Positions 10,705 to 23,170 of a DNA stretch of 64,000 nt are shown here, piece after piece. How positions within the stretch are numbered: position 1 is the stretch's first letter; the number at the start of each line of letters is the position of its first letter. The position numbers and the translations under genes were made by a program. A model generated the notes under the pieces. The model searched no databases and was not told where the DNA came from. It worked only from the letters and a program-made list of their open reading frames with translations. The stretch covers positions 19,273,571 to 19,337,570 of the forward strand of contig CM035806.1 in the NCBI GenBank assembly GCA_020466095.1, read 5' to 3'. The DNA comes from Chlorops oryzae. Its lineage: Eukaryota > Arthropoda > Insecta > Diptera > Chloropidae.

Positions 10705-13559
10705 TTCGCTTGAATTCCTTGAACATTGCGATACATGGAGGTTTCACTTCACAGAATGTTCATAATCTATTCCTCTCGTATCTCTTTTTCTCGATTTGAA
10801 TAAACCAACAACTTAGGCTTAGATCTTGTTTTTTTTTTTGTTTTTCAAATAAGTTACCTATAAAGTTGAAAACAAAACCAATAAAAACCGCGAAGAAGAC
10901 AATAAATTTCCGACTTTTCACAAAAAAAACATGCAAGAATCTTTCATTTACGCATTCCATAGCGCATTGACAATTGAGCTAAATTCGACTGAAGTTTTGC
11001 TTTCAATCAGTTTCTATTTTTATTCCAAAGTCCCATCGCTTTTGTGTTATTTTTGGTCCATGTTCCGATGAGAAATTTCCGCCATTGTCGTCGCTGTCAT
11101 TCATTTGTCAGCTCTCCTTGTGCTGGTTGCATGAATGCAATCACTACAGCTGAGCTCACCAAGCAAGCGCCTATTATATTTAATGCTTTATTCTCTTCTC
11201 TCTATTGACTCGATTGAATTCTTTACCACATATGAGCCCTTACTCAAAGGGCACCGCAAGTGTTCGCTTGATTTGAAAATTCTCCTTTTTTACTTTTGAG
11301 TTTTATTCGCCTTTTCTTTTTTTTGTTTTTTTTTTTTTTTTTTTTTTTTTTTGTCTGCGAAATGAATTTGTTATTAGATTTGATGGAATTTGTGACGGTT
11401 ACCAGCCAAGCTAAAATTGAAAAGGAATCATGCTCATGTGCAAACAGAGAAAACGATTTATATTTTTCTTATTTTTCATTATTATTATTATTATTATTTG
11501 TCTTTCTTACTTTTTCAATACCGAGTCCTTGCAGATTTTGTTTATTTTTGTCTCTCTGTTTCAGTTCTATTTTTTTTTTTTGTTTTTAATTTAATTTTCC
11601 TCTGAAAACACAAATTGTTTTCCATGTTTTCCTGTAGGTAGGTAACCTGTAGCGATGAAGTTGAGATTTTCTTCATTTAATTCTTTTTATAATTATGTAT
11701 ATTGTGTTTTGATTAAATTGGCATTGAATGCACGTCTGACATTTCAATTAAACCCAACAATTTGTCCTTTGTTCGGTTCATTTTTTGCTCAAATTGTTTT
11801 GTGTTGCAGCATGCAGCATTTTGAAAGCGAAGAGCAAATGATGAGGGCCTGCAGAAGAACGATCGAGGAAAATGTGACCGCAGCATATCTTTCAATTTCC
11901 GTTAGGTTTCCCATTATCCACCGTCATTGCTTTTCTTTGTTTTGTCACACGATCTTCTTATTCTTCAAACGCTCTTTCTTCATAATTATTTGCCCCTGGC
12001 TATTGTTGTAAGTATTTTACTTTGCATATCGCGCGTTAAGCTGAAGTCGTTCTTGTCGTTTCTGTTGTTTGCGTCGTTTGAAAAATTCTTTTTTTTTTGT
12101 TCCGCATAGCGCTCACGTTTGTCCCGAACAACAATGGATAACGCAAAGTGTTCGAGAGACAAAGGATTCAACAATTAAGAAATCGTTTATTAAATTCCCT
12201 TTCTCCGGCTTAAGTAGCACAATGCATTACTATAGCATGGGTTGAGGTTGACGACAGTTGCAAACTTTCTATGTAAATTAATACAATAAAAGTTTTAAGC
12301 TATAAAATGCAACATTCATTATTCTGATAACGAGACGGGCTTTCTCTCCCTCCAACAATGGAAACATGTTCTTCTACTACGTCTTTCGTTTTGCAAATCT
12401 TAAATAAAACACACACAATAATTGAATAAATGGACCAAACACTGTTTTGCTTCCGGCATTGATCACTACAATAAATATTCTCTAATTTGAAAACGACTTT
12501 AAAGTCCATGAACGAGCTTATTGTCAATACAATGAAATCGAGTTATGGACATTTAATATGCTAATTGATATTTCAAAGAATGTCACATATTCGAGCCAAA
12601 GGTATAATATATAATAGCATTAAAATGGCATTGTCCTATGAGCTGTTAGATTAGTTTGAGCAATTGAGCTTAAGCCAAACTACATCCTTACATAGAACCC
12701 ATCACATAAGTCAATTGAGCTATATGTTAGCTTGATCGTTTTTCTTTAGGCTACTTGTGGAGCACATTATCTAAAAGTATTTGAAAGACTTAAGATAACG
12801 AATTAACGATATGTTTTCGTCTTCGAAAATGTTGCAATTCAAAGCTTTTGTTTTTGACCATCCGTCTTTTATACTAACAATAAAGTTCTTGTGCATTTAG
12901 TATGATAACATGATGTTCAATTAAAAAAAAATATAAAAAAAAAAACAAATATAGTAAATCAAAGATTTAAATAGAGAATTTTTACATCTTTTGAATTGGA
13001 AAGAGCAATATGTTGCTATTGATAATCGCATTACTATTGACGTAAATTCCAAAAACGAAATGCTCGATCCTGCAGGATCCCTCATGAGGGAGACAGAATT
13101 TTTGCATGCACATGAATTCCAATCGTATTTCTAACCTTCTCGGATTGCTCTATGGTGATATGTTGGATAATTCTACAAATATCTGTTAGTGTAGTCATAA
13201 ATACAAATATAAAATAGATGAAAAAAAAAGAGGAATAAAATAAAATATTCCAAGGTTTGCATTTGGTAATGCCACGGCAAGGAGTGAACTGTGATCAGAA
13301 TCGCTGTGACACCACCAAAGCACCAAAAAAAAAAAAAAAATATAAGAAGGAGCAAGCTGCTCATGTCATTTCAACATCAGCACGTCATCATCGTTACTCT
13401 TTTCATTTTTGGCAACTACTCTCGTATTTCTCTCACTCTCTCAAAGCTGTAGAGCACGTTGAAATAATGGTGCATAAAGCACCGACTTAGAGCCCTGGTA
13501 ACAACGGGAGACCAATCCTATCATTATTTCCATAGATAGAATGGCAATAAAATTATGAA

Positions 13560-13624
13560 TGATAGCGACAATGACAACGACAGCGACACCGATGATGACA
13601 GCGGCGGCGGCGGCGGCGGCGACA
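13560..13624 (+). repeat. GAC/GGC trinucleotide-rich tract
   Basis: ATGACAACGACAGCGACACC leads into six or so GGC repeats, the most GC-rich spot in this part. Frames across it are low complexity. Confidence 0.8.
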
Positions 13625-15358
13625 ATCAATGCAACGGTGATATGCATTTAATAAAACAAATGCCAAAAAATTATAAAAAAAAGAGACGGGAAAAACGTCA
13701 GACCTGAGAAGACTGCTAGAAAAAAAAAAAGAATTGTGCGTCGTAGACAATAAGTGAGCACCGTCTGAACCGTTGAACTGTCGCTGCGACTTGACAATGA
13801 AAAATTATTGTTGTCGGTGTCGTTGTTGTTGTAGCTGGTTGCGTTGCGTTGCGTTTTTCTCTGCTCAACCCTGCCCTTTTGCCACTTCAGCACTTGCCAT
13901 TTTCAATGCCCAACAACACCAGAACCAGCAGCAACAACAGCTCTCATGGAATGAAAAACGAGAAAATAGGATCAACAAAAAAACGGTGGAAAATGGGGAG
14001 GGGGGCGGGGGCCAAAAATCAAAAGAATGAAACGAATGAAATGAGATTCCGCTGTCAAGTGCACGTCATCATGTTACACAAACTTAAAAAACGCTTGAAT
14101 GCTGCCTTTCAACAGAGTTACACTTCAACTCTTAAATCCAGCAAGCGAGCAAGCAGCCTGCTCGCTATTCTCCAACAAGAGGATCTGAGCTGGTCTTCAG
14201 TAACCAAACCAGACCAGACCAGACCAGAGAAGACCATAATAGACCAGAATCCAGCATAATAGACATCATCACAATCACTTCCAATTTATTTATTTACTTT
14301 TTTTTTTCTTACCTTCATTTCACATTTCTCCATTTGAAACTTTTATTTAAAATTTACTGCTCTCTCCAATTCTTAAAAAAAAAACTAATTTTATATTGAA
14401 TTGATGAAAAAAAAAAAAAACAAATAAGTAGGAATTCAAAACGCTTCGGATCAGCTCTTCATGATACTTGACGCATCAATTCCCTGTTCAATGGTCTCTC
14501 CTCGTTTCTCCTTTCTCCACCACTGCTTGAATGCGTGATTGCGATTGATAAGTGCCAAGCAGAAGAGCGAACTTCCCGAGGGTAAAAACAAAAAAAAAAA
14601 AAAGAAAAGAACAAAATAAAGGAAAAAACATCCCATTCATCTAATTCGCTCTATGAGATCTTAATGGTCTTCTGCATTCGAGATGAAGATAAAATGGTAT
14701 TCCATGCACACCATTGCACAAGGTGCAAGCTGCAAGCTGCAAGGTGCAAATAAAACAGTAAATTCGCCATTCATACATAGTTCAGCGGAGTGCAACGGAA
14801 ATTAATGTGCTTAAGCACGTATGAAAAATGGAAAGGAAAATAATGTTTCTTCCGTTGATTGCCTTTTCTTTTTTTTTTTCTTTTTAAATTCAATTGAATT
14901 CGTTATTTAAGTGAAACATTAATATCTCGAACGGAAATACGAATCTTTCAAATCAACAGAAAAAACAAAAAAAAAAAAACAAAAAACAAAAATTAAAATA
15001 AGAACAACAAAAATAATCATCTAAATTGTATTACCCCGAAATGCTCCTTGCACGCGTTTCTGGATCTGAATATGCATTTTTGTGAAACCATTTGCCGCCC
15101 ACTGCAAGCTGTCTCGTCAAATTGGCGCCTAAAACTCTGCCAAATTTGCGCGAGCGCTCACAGTTGAGACCCTAGCCCATATGCGCTTGCAGTTATTGCA
15201 TGCATGGGATGTGTTCCTTTGTGTGCGAGCGTGTGTGTGTGCATTTGAATAGATGTATGTAACTGATTTGCCATCGAGTACGGTTGAGAGAAAGCGAAGA
15301 GAGAACGACAAATTTCGGTTTTGTCACATTTTTAAGGATGACTCAAGTCGCCCAGGAG

Positions 15359-15485
15359 TGCAACAACAACAGAGTAACCACAACAATTTTAACGGATATG
15401 CTGAATACCACAAGGAGCAACAACAACAGCAGCAACAACAACAACAACAACAACAGTAAATCGTGCAACAACAAGAAATAGCAGC
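15359..15485 (+). repeat. CAA/CAG trinucleotide tract
   Basis: Interrupted CAACAACAG repeats give Gln or Asn runs in two overlapping frames. No splice sites or conserved flanking residues support translation. Confidence 0.8.
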
Positions 15486-15850
15486 AGCAGCACTAGAAAC
15501 TTAGCACAGGAAGAGCAAAAGTGGTAGTGGAAAGGGGAGCAGAAAGGAAAGAGGAAGGAAAAGAAGAAGCATAAGAAGAATAACAACAAGCAGAACTTTG
15601 ACAACAGCAAAATTTAAGACGCTGTCGCCAATTTACTCGGTTCTTTGTAGCCTTTACTGACAGCAGATACAACAATTTTTGGCGATTTGGCATTTCTTAC
15701 ATCACCAAGTTGACTTTATTATTGTGTTGTTGTTGTTGTTGCTGTCTCTGCTACTATTGATGTTGTTGAAATTGCTCGCTGCTTGTTGTTGTTTTGGTTG
15801 AAAATATTCTTTATTTTTTTAAATTTTTTATTACATATATTATTGTGACC

Positions 15851-16361
15851 AGGGCAGTCAGAAATGCATAAATTAATGCCTAAAAGTATGCATTTGAAAA
15901 TTTTAGGAAATCACATATACTATCGAGGTAAATTTTTTTGGTATTTCTTATCAATAGGGTTCCAGCCAACGAAAAGAGTCCGCACGGAGCTATTTAAGAT
16001 TCTATTTGTGGAGTGCAAATCCTCCTTAAACGCTCCTGCAGGAGCTCTAAACGAGCGTTTTTTTTTTTTTTTTGTTTTGTTTGGAGAAAAGATCACGGAG
16101 GATAATATAGAAAAACTGTACTTTTTGGGATCTCAAAATGATTGCTAGAATGCTTCTTAAGAGTCCTTTTGCACCTAAAAGTATGTCACTTGAAGCCTTT
16201 GTACGAGGAGTTCAATTCATACCTTAAAGATATTCGCAGATCTTTCAGAGGCATTCCTAAAGATGCAGAAGAGATAATAAATGGGCAAGCCTACAAGAAT
16301 GAACAGATTTGTCACTATCTGAAATATTCGAAATATTTCAATGCATACCTTTGGGTGCTGT
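15851..16361 (+). mobile_element. Family 1 miniature elements, copy E (composite or interrupted)
   Basis: AGGGCAGTCAG and CCTAAAAGTATGCATTTGAA begin the copy at 15851. About 260 unrelated bases follow, then CACCTAAAAGTATG restarts near 16171, continuing to GATCTTTCAGAGGCATTCC and CATACCTTTGGGTGCTG. Either one copy was interrupted or two partial copies lie side by side. The open frames here are not genes. Confidence 0.55.
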
Positions 16362-16583
16362 TATGATGAGAAAGGACACTTTTGTCGGGAGAAAATGGAG
16401 TTCTAGCGGCGAGCCTTCTTGGGTAGTCATATTTGCTATCGCTTTCGAGTCTTTTCTGAAATATATTTTTTTTTATCGTTTGCTTACCCAATCCAAATTT
16501 TTGTATTGTCTTTTATTAATCCTTTATATAGTTAAAGTTTTATTTAAATAGCTAAGTGAAGTTGGGCGTTAAACTCATATAAG

Positions 16584-16828
16584 CAGGGCTAGAAATTTTT
16601 TTGACTTTTATACATTTAAAGCATACTTAATGGAGTAGAAATTTTGTTTAACTCGCATAAAATTAGGATTCAAATCGATCTTTAACTTCAACATGAATTT
16701 GTTTGAAGTTAGAAAAGCGGTTTGAAGTTCAACTTCGCTTAACTTATTCGCAAAATGTTGGTAAGAAAAATTTGTAGCCCCATAAAGTATGCTTTTAATT
16801 TATAAAAGTCAACAAAATCCGAGCCCTG
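16584..16828. mobile_element. Family 2 miniature element, copy 3, best preserved
   Basis: Starts CAGGGCTAGAAATTTTTTTG and ends CGAGCCCTG, with about 50-bp inverted arms. Interior is inverted relative to copies 1 and 2 (GGTTTGAAGTTCAACTTCGC). Flanks CATATAAG and CATAAAAG agree at 7 of 8 bases, compatible with a hAT-type 8-bp duplication. Confidence 0.7.
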
Positions 16829-18406
16829 CATAAAAGATACGTATGCGATTGTGAACAGTTCAATTGATAACATATCCAAAAAATTAATAGACCCTTTTCA
16901 ATTTCAAATTTCAATTCCAATTGCCAATTGTAATAATGATTTTTTTTTCTTTTTTCTGTGTGTATTTTGTGCATCCATTCAGTCCTTTTAACAATTCGCC
17001 CTTTCTCTATCTGAATCTCAATCACAATTGCAATGACGGTCGAAGGAAGTTCGTAAAATTCGTGAATGGATTTTGTGTGAAATTTGAACTCGGCAGACTT
17101 TTAGCTTCACAAAATGCGAAATGCACTTTTGAAAACCTATGAAGCCAACGACGACAACAACTATTTTCTATTCAGACGCAAAAGAAGAGAAAATAAATGA
17201 AAACCTCTCACAAAAACAACATTTAAACGTTCTTCTCCTTCATGCGTTGTTGAAATTTCTTCGTCTTATGGAAATTTCACAATCGCATGAGACATTTTCA
17301 AACAAAAAAAAAAAAAAAAAAATAAAATAAAAAATAAAATAAAAAATAAAACAAACAAAAAACCGCATATGAGGAGCACACGAGCAGAAAGGGTTTCACC
17401 CAAAAAGCATTCGGGCATGCTGCTTCGAATGGATTTTCCTTTACGATTCTTCAATTTTCTTCGTGCCGATAATGCTTTATGTTTTGCTTCCCACGCAAAA
17501 GTGCTTCAGACTTGGCGCTGCCAAAAATAAAAATCTAAAGAAAAAATAAAAAAATATAAAAACAAATTGTAATAAAAATATAACTCCGCGTACATACAAA
17601 TTCCACTGGGCAAAGGGAGAAAAAATAATTTCGTAACTTCCAGTGACATGATTACTATCGTAAGGACATTACTCCCACTTGGAGTAACGAGAAAAATGTT
17701 CGCTCAATAGATATTGAAACGCATTTAAAAGTAAAAGTAAAATAACAGAATTTCAGCTGTTTATGACTCAAACGAAGGGATATATTAAAAACCGGTTAAT
17801 TTGGTTTGAATTTTATGCAAATCAGAAAAATTCATGAAATTTTTCCACTCGATTTTCATTCATAATTCAATGCCAGAATCATTTGCAACTAATTTTTCAT
17901 CACAGCGAAACGCCAATCTTAAAAAAATCCGAAAAATCTGTCGATTTTCTCAGCAATTCCGAAATCGTTCATGGAATTTGCCATGACGTTTTATCTTACT
18001 ATTTTATATGGCATTTATTAATTTAATTTTTAATTTTTATTTTCATTTTCCACTTTCATTGTGGAAAATGTTAATTGTGGGCATATCGAAAAAATGCCGA
18101 GAATTGCGGAAACCCGATGTGATCAATATCGAACCCATTTACGAGTTCATAATTAGACATCTTTAGCAGCACTTCAGCCACTTCGACCACATCGGCTACG
18201 TGATTTTTATTTTTTTTTATTTTTTATTTTTTATTTTTTTTTTTTATAAAACGAACTCAAAAGGAATGAAAAATAGAAAAAAACACAGTTTTCGATTTTA
18301 AATATTTTTTTCACGTCTGAAACACCCTTATGGATACCTGCATGCCTACATACATATATCGACTCTTTTTCGCGAAATCAGATACATACATAATTCGGAA
18401 TCGGTT

Positions 18407-18669
18407 TAAGGCACAGAAAATATTTAAGTTTCGCACCTAAAAGTATGCATTTGAACATTTTAAAGGCAATTAATTTCATTTGAAGCCTTTACAAGAGGAG
18501 CTCAATTAAGGCCTTAAAGATATCAGCGGATCTTTCAGAGGCATTCCTGAAGATGTAAATAAATGGGCCAATCGAAAAAAATGAACAGATTTGTAACTAT
18601 CTGAAATAGTCGGAATTTTTCAGTGCATACCTTTGGGTGCTGAATTGGGGAACGTTTTCTGTTCCCCTA
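18407..18669 (+). mobile_element. Family 1 miniature element, copy F
   Basis: AAGGCACAGAAAATATTTAA at the left, CACCTAAAAGTATGCATTTG, AAGAGGAGCTCAATTAAGGC, GATCTTTCAGAGGCATTCCT, and TTTTCTGTTCCCCTA at the right. Confidence 0.65.
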
Positions 18670-19315
18670 ATAACAATCGTAATTGTTTGCGAAACTAAAA
18701 ATATGTATAAGATTTCAATGGAATGAACTAAGAATATAGCTTAAATACATATTAACCTGTGAGCCTTAATTGCATACAATGTTTTTTTCTTTTTTTCTTT
18801 TAAACTGCGTGCATCATGCAATGCAATCAAATCCTTTTGATTAAAAATAAAATTTTTTTTTGTTGCTACATTTTTCTACATTGTGTGTTAATCCCTTCGC
18901 ATGCGTAGAGAAGAGAAACAAACACGTTAATCGGAAGAAGTAGATGAAACAAAAAACAAACAATGGGAAAAGCCATTACAACAAAAAAAAAAAAAAAAAA
19001 AAAAACATAAAAATGCGATTATATATAGAAGAAGTAAAAATACAGTAATGGCGAAAATAGGAGAGAAAATTGGAGGAAAAAAAAAAACACAGAAAAGAAA
19101 TCAGATATGCTTACATGAAATAGTCGTGTTTTATTGTGATTACAAGCAACTATTTCTGCAGCTAACTTACTCATTGCAAAGCAAAATCTAAAAGTTGGAA
19201 AGTTGTAAAATCGGAAAATCAAAAAATGAAGTGCTGCGACAGGTAAACGGCGACATCATTAAGCATTAGTAAAAATAAAATGAAAAATACAAAAACAGAG
19301 TGTGAGCGAGCGTGA

Positions 19316-19355
<40 letters not shown>

Positions 19356-19697
19356 GAGAGAAAAAAAGGTAGGAAAAGGAGGAAAACAATAAAAAAAAAA
19401 TACCATACAAAGCGCTTCAGCAGTGAATGCGAAGGCCCGAAGCGCATAAATCGCTGTCGCAAAATCATTGAAACATAAAATCCAAAGCTTATAGAAATAA
19501 ACCAAAACTAAGTACATATGTACATGTAGCATATATGTATACTGCATATGTGACTTGTGCTGTAGGGCTGCATAGGTGGGATCTCAGACAGTCGTATTGT
19601 GCAGAAGTTATGCCAGCACACTAGAATTCGCCATGTCCAGAGTGGATGCATTCGAATGCGGTATGGAGTTTTGCAGGTTTAGTTCGTTTTCGTTTTC

Positions 19698-19729
<32 letters not shown>

Positions 19730-21174
19730 GTGTGGGGGTTGTGTATGCATGCATTTGGCCATGCATGAACCCTATGCATATGGATATGTATGTATATAAA
19801 TGGGTATTAGTTTGTGACCGTTTGTGCAACTGCCACCTTTTGGTGCTTTGAACTGTGCGTAATGCTGTTAGACGTAAAACCTTTTTACCTTTTTCACTTT
19901 TTTTTATGCTATGTATTTGTCTGCATTTTTCCCCCTTTCTTTTCTAAATAGTATAGCTATCTATTTTTATTGGTATTTTCTTTTATATGACAATCATTGA
20001 ATATACATTTACGGAAGGTTCGATTTTAGATTTTATATGAGTTCTATTCCAGAGAGTATTGGGAGTATTCTCGCCATCGAACAATTTTAAAGATTTTTCT
20101 TCTTTCTTTTAAAAAGCATTCAATAGGTAACATACGTTGTATGAGGTTTGATGGGGTTTTAAGCTTAAAATTTTTACTGCTCAAGTAATGCAGATCTTAA
20201 TATGCTACAATGCAATTCAGACCCAGTCCAGTTCAGATCTAGTTCAGTCCATTTCAATCCATTTTCGTCGATTTCAGTCCGTTTCAGTTTATTTATTTTA
20301 TTTTATTTATTTTTTTTTTCAACTCGAAAATGTTCGAATGTTAACGGTCGTAGTTTTGTGCCAGCAATTGCTACCTACTTTGTCCATATCTATTTATGTA
20401 TGTACACGTATGTATGTACATATATGCAGAAGAACGTATAAAGACACGTACTACGTAGTGAATTCGAGACACGTGGACAACTGTACCAACGATTTGTTGA
20501 ACAACTGTTTTTCTTCCTTCAATAGATATACATATAAAAATAAATCACTTGTAGGACTTGTTGGCGCCTCCGGTTTAGCTTTTCACTCATTGCATGTTTG
20601 AAAATGTCTTTATTTTCAACGGAGTTCAAATTCTGCTGCTTATTTTTAGACAAGAAAGTTTTTTGACTTTCCTTAATTTTTTTATTTTATTTTTTATTTT
20701 TGTTGCAATTCTTCCTTTGAGAATGAAAAAAGGAATTTAAAAAAAATTATTCAATGGTTCTTTGGGATTACTGGAAAAGAAATGCGAATGTGGTGCGAAT
20801 AAATTCGGTTTAAATAGAACCGAAAATCTATTTATTCTTACGATTTTCAAATACAGTCAGACTTCAATAATTGGAAGGCATTGAAAATTATGGCATTTCA
20901 TTGAATAACGAAATGAAGGGAGAGTATCAAAAAATATAACATCGAAAATTACGGCTTTTCTCCTTTCAATGGACAAATGTTCCGTCGTTCTCTGTGTTCT
21001 TGTAAATAAAAATCTCTTCTAACGATTCAAAAAAATAGGTTTTGCCTACACATGCCACTTTCTCGATAAGGTCCATTTTAATGTAAAAAAAAAAAAAAAA
21101 TCGTCCACTAGTTTATCCAAATCATAAGGATTTTTCATTAACGATTTAACGTTAATAAAAATGTTTCCTTTCAG
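18670..21174. other. Gene-free upstream DNA, probably intron of the LDLa gene
   Basis: The exon at 21175 begins in phase 1, so this stretch is inferred to be intronic. It holds A runs, a (GA)n array, a T run at 19698..19728 and CAGTCCATTTCA-like repeats at 20220..20290. CAGTCAGACTTC at 20855 resembles a pogo-type terminus, but no partner was found. Confidence 0.4.
19308..19365 (+). repeat. (GA)n microsatellite
   Basis: About 55 bases of GA repeats, interrupted by single T and C bases. Confidence 0.95.
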
Positions 21175-21571
21175 AATGTCCCTCCGCCATGGATGGCATG
21201 GAACGTTTCGCATGTCCGACACCTGATCTCCAAGGACGCTATCGTTGCATAGACGATCATGTACTATGCGATGGTTTCATTGACTGTCCAGAGGGCGAAG
21301 ATGAAGACCGAAGATCGTGCATGTTTTACAAAACAGTAAGTTTGGCTATTTTATTTTATTTTATTTTATTATTTTTTTTTTTTTTTTCAACTCGAGTTGA
21401 AGATTTTTTCGTAGACTACAGTAGCTTAACATTAATTGAGAATAAAAAGTTTTTGTATTTCTTTATTGAATTTGTTGTCCATTTTTGTTTTTCTTTCTTT
21501 CTTCTTTGTAGACAAAAGCACATCTCGATGTCCTAGCCGATGCGCTGCTTCGTTGGGCAAGAGGTCGCTAA
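21175..21571 (+). CDS. LDL-receptor class A domain protein, last two coding exons (partial; possible neuropeptide precursor)
   Basis: Exon A is 21175..21335, entered through a polypyrimidine acceptor ending TTTCAG and left through a GTAAGT donor in phase 0. Exon B is 21512..21571, entered after TTCTTTGTAG and ending in TAA at 21569. Exon A begins in phase 1, so an upstream exon supplies one base. It encodes a complete LDLa module: six cysteines in the order CPS, FAC, YRC, VLC, IDC, RSC, and the calcium-cage segment CDGFIDCPEGEDED. Exon B adds 19 residues, TKAHLDVLADALLRWARGR, an amphipathic-helix-like tail ending Gly-Arg. LDLa modules are secreted or extracellular and bind calcium through the acidic residues. 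A single LDLa followed by a short helix resembles the insect prohormone-4 (IDLSRF-like) precursor layout; that is comparison from memory, not a search. Missing: the signal peptide and all upstream exons, probably beyond a long intron. Exon calls are strong, the family name is weak. Confidence 0.8.
21336..21511 (+). other. 176-bp GT..AG intron between LDLa exon and terminal exon
   Basis: The intron starts GTAAGTTTGG, contains a long T run near its 5' part (about 21362..21388) and ends in a pyrimidine-rich TTTCTTTCTTCTTTGTAG. Joining in phase 0 gives ...FYKT/TKAHLDV.... Reading through instead gives a low-complexity extension rich in Phe, which argues for splicing. Confidence 0.8.
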
Positions 21572-21689
21572 ACAGGTAAAACCAAGAAAGTAGAACTAAG
21601 AAGCAGCAAAGAACACACAACTTATACAAAGTTGCCAACAACAACAACAACAACAAGAACAACAACAAAAACAACAGCAGCAAAAAACA

Positions 21690-21695
21690 AATAAA
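21690..21695 (+). promoter_or_regulatory. Candidate polyadenylation signal AATAAA
   Basis: First canonical hexamer after the LDLa stop codon, about 120 bases downstream. It lies in A-rich DNA where such hexamers arise by chance, and a second one is at 22146..22151. Confidence 0.35.
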
Positions 21696-21895
21696 AAAAA
21701 AACCAAGTTGAGCCCACACAAACAAACAGATAGACGACACACATAGCACATACATGAACGAATGGAAAACAATGCAGCTAGAAGATCGAAGTCCTTAGCA
21801 AAAAAGAAAACACAACAACAACAAGAAAAAAAAGTTCCATGAAGCTAACTATGACATTGTATAGTCCAAACATACTCAAACAAAGAAGAAATAGC

Positions 21896-21898
<3 letters not shown>

Positions 21899-21952
<54 letters not shown>
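21899..21952 (+). repeat. (CA)n microsatellite
   Basis: About 27 uninterrupted CA units, 330 bases past the LDLa stop codon, possibly within its 3' UTR. Confidence 0.97.
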
Positions 21953-21953
<1 letters not shown>

Positions 21954-22344
21954 CCACAAAAACACAGTTGCGAGCACGTAAATTGATAGACGCACACATC
22001 CAAACAGTTAAAACAAGAAATCGAAAGAAAAATTCAACTAAATTCATGAAATTATGTTCAAATCCAAACAAAAATAACAACAAAAACCACAACAACATCA
22101 ACAGAAGAACAAAAAAAAAAAAAAAGAAAAAAAAAAAAACCATACAATAAAAGTATGAAGAGCAGTTCTTACTGTGTATGTTAGCAACATACAATCTACA
22201 TAATGTAGATAAAAGTGTGTGTAAAAAAACAAAAGAATTATTAAAAATAAATTCACTATTACTATGTTGATTATTATCAAGATAACGGAAGAAAACAAAA
22301 ATGCATATTTTGACTATTATTGAAGTATTGTCTACAATGACTTG

Positions 22345-22498
<154 letters not shown>

Positions 22499-23125
22499 CA
22501 TAATATACATATATACATATATATATTATATATGCATTTATATATGTATATATATACACATAAACATCAATATAAATCTTATTATAAATATAAAATATAT
22601 ATACATATACATATGTATAGCAAAAATTGAGAAAAAAAAAATGTTTTAATTTTTGTGTACTCGTAAAGCATGAGAAATGTTTAAAAAAAAAAAAAAAAAA
22701 AACAAGAAATACTGATGTTGTAATTAAAGCACGTACGCATTTAAAACAAACGAAGAATACAAAGCATGAGAAATAGAAAGGGTAGTAAGATAGTAAAAAA
22801 ACCAAAACAGGAAAGAAAAAAAATAAAATAAATAAATAAAAGAGATCGAAGGCAAAAGCAAAGATAGATACAATATCGGAGCAAAACTACATGGACTACA
22901 TAGGGGTGTACTAAATCGAGTTGAAATTGCAGAAGTTAATGGTGTAAATCGAAGCATGGTACTATGACGTAACACAGAAACACACACCCACACACACCCA
23001 CTCACACGTACATATAAGCATACATACATACATTCACACATACGTAAATATGCATTGAATTCATATGTATACACATATTCACAATTTGAACACAGAGGCC
23101 CACAGATCCAAGCAAACAAAGAAAT

Positions 23126-23127
<2 letters not shown>

Positions 23128-23168
<41 letters not shown>
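23128..23168 (+). repeat. (CA)n microsatellite
   Basis: About 19 CA units, downstream of looser ACACAC and CATACATA sequence from 22980. Confidence 0.95.

Positions 23169-23170
<2 letters not shown>

Larger units (their letters stand above)
10705..15850. other. Gene-free stretch with GC-richer patches
   Basis: Homopolymer T at 11323..11352, CCAGA repeats at 14206..14235, a GCAAGCT repeat near 14728, and several CAA/TTG tracts. The 13.2 to 15.4 kb part is less AT-rich than its surroundings and might include untranslated exons or enhancers. Its open frames lack splice signals and recognisable domains. Confidence 0.4.

Noticed and set aside
15253..15481. Gln- or Asn-rich frames
   Set aside because: The same CAA/CAG tract gives both frames; there is no recognisable flanking domain and no exon signals.
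20855..20900. CAGTCAGACTTC near TA as a pogo-type transposon end
   Set aside because: No matching inverted end or transposase fragment could be found nearby.
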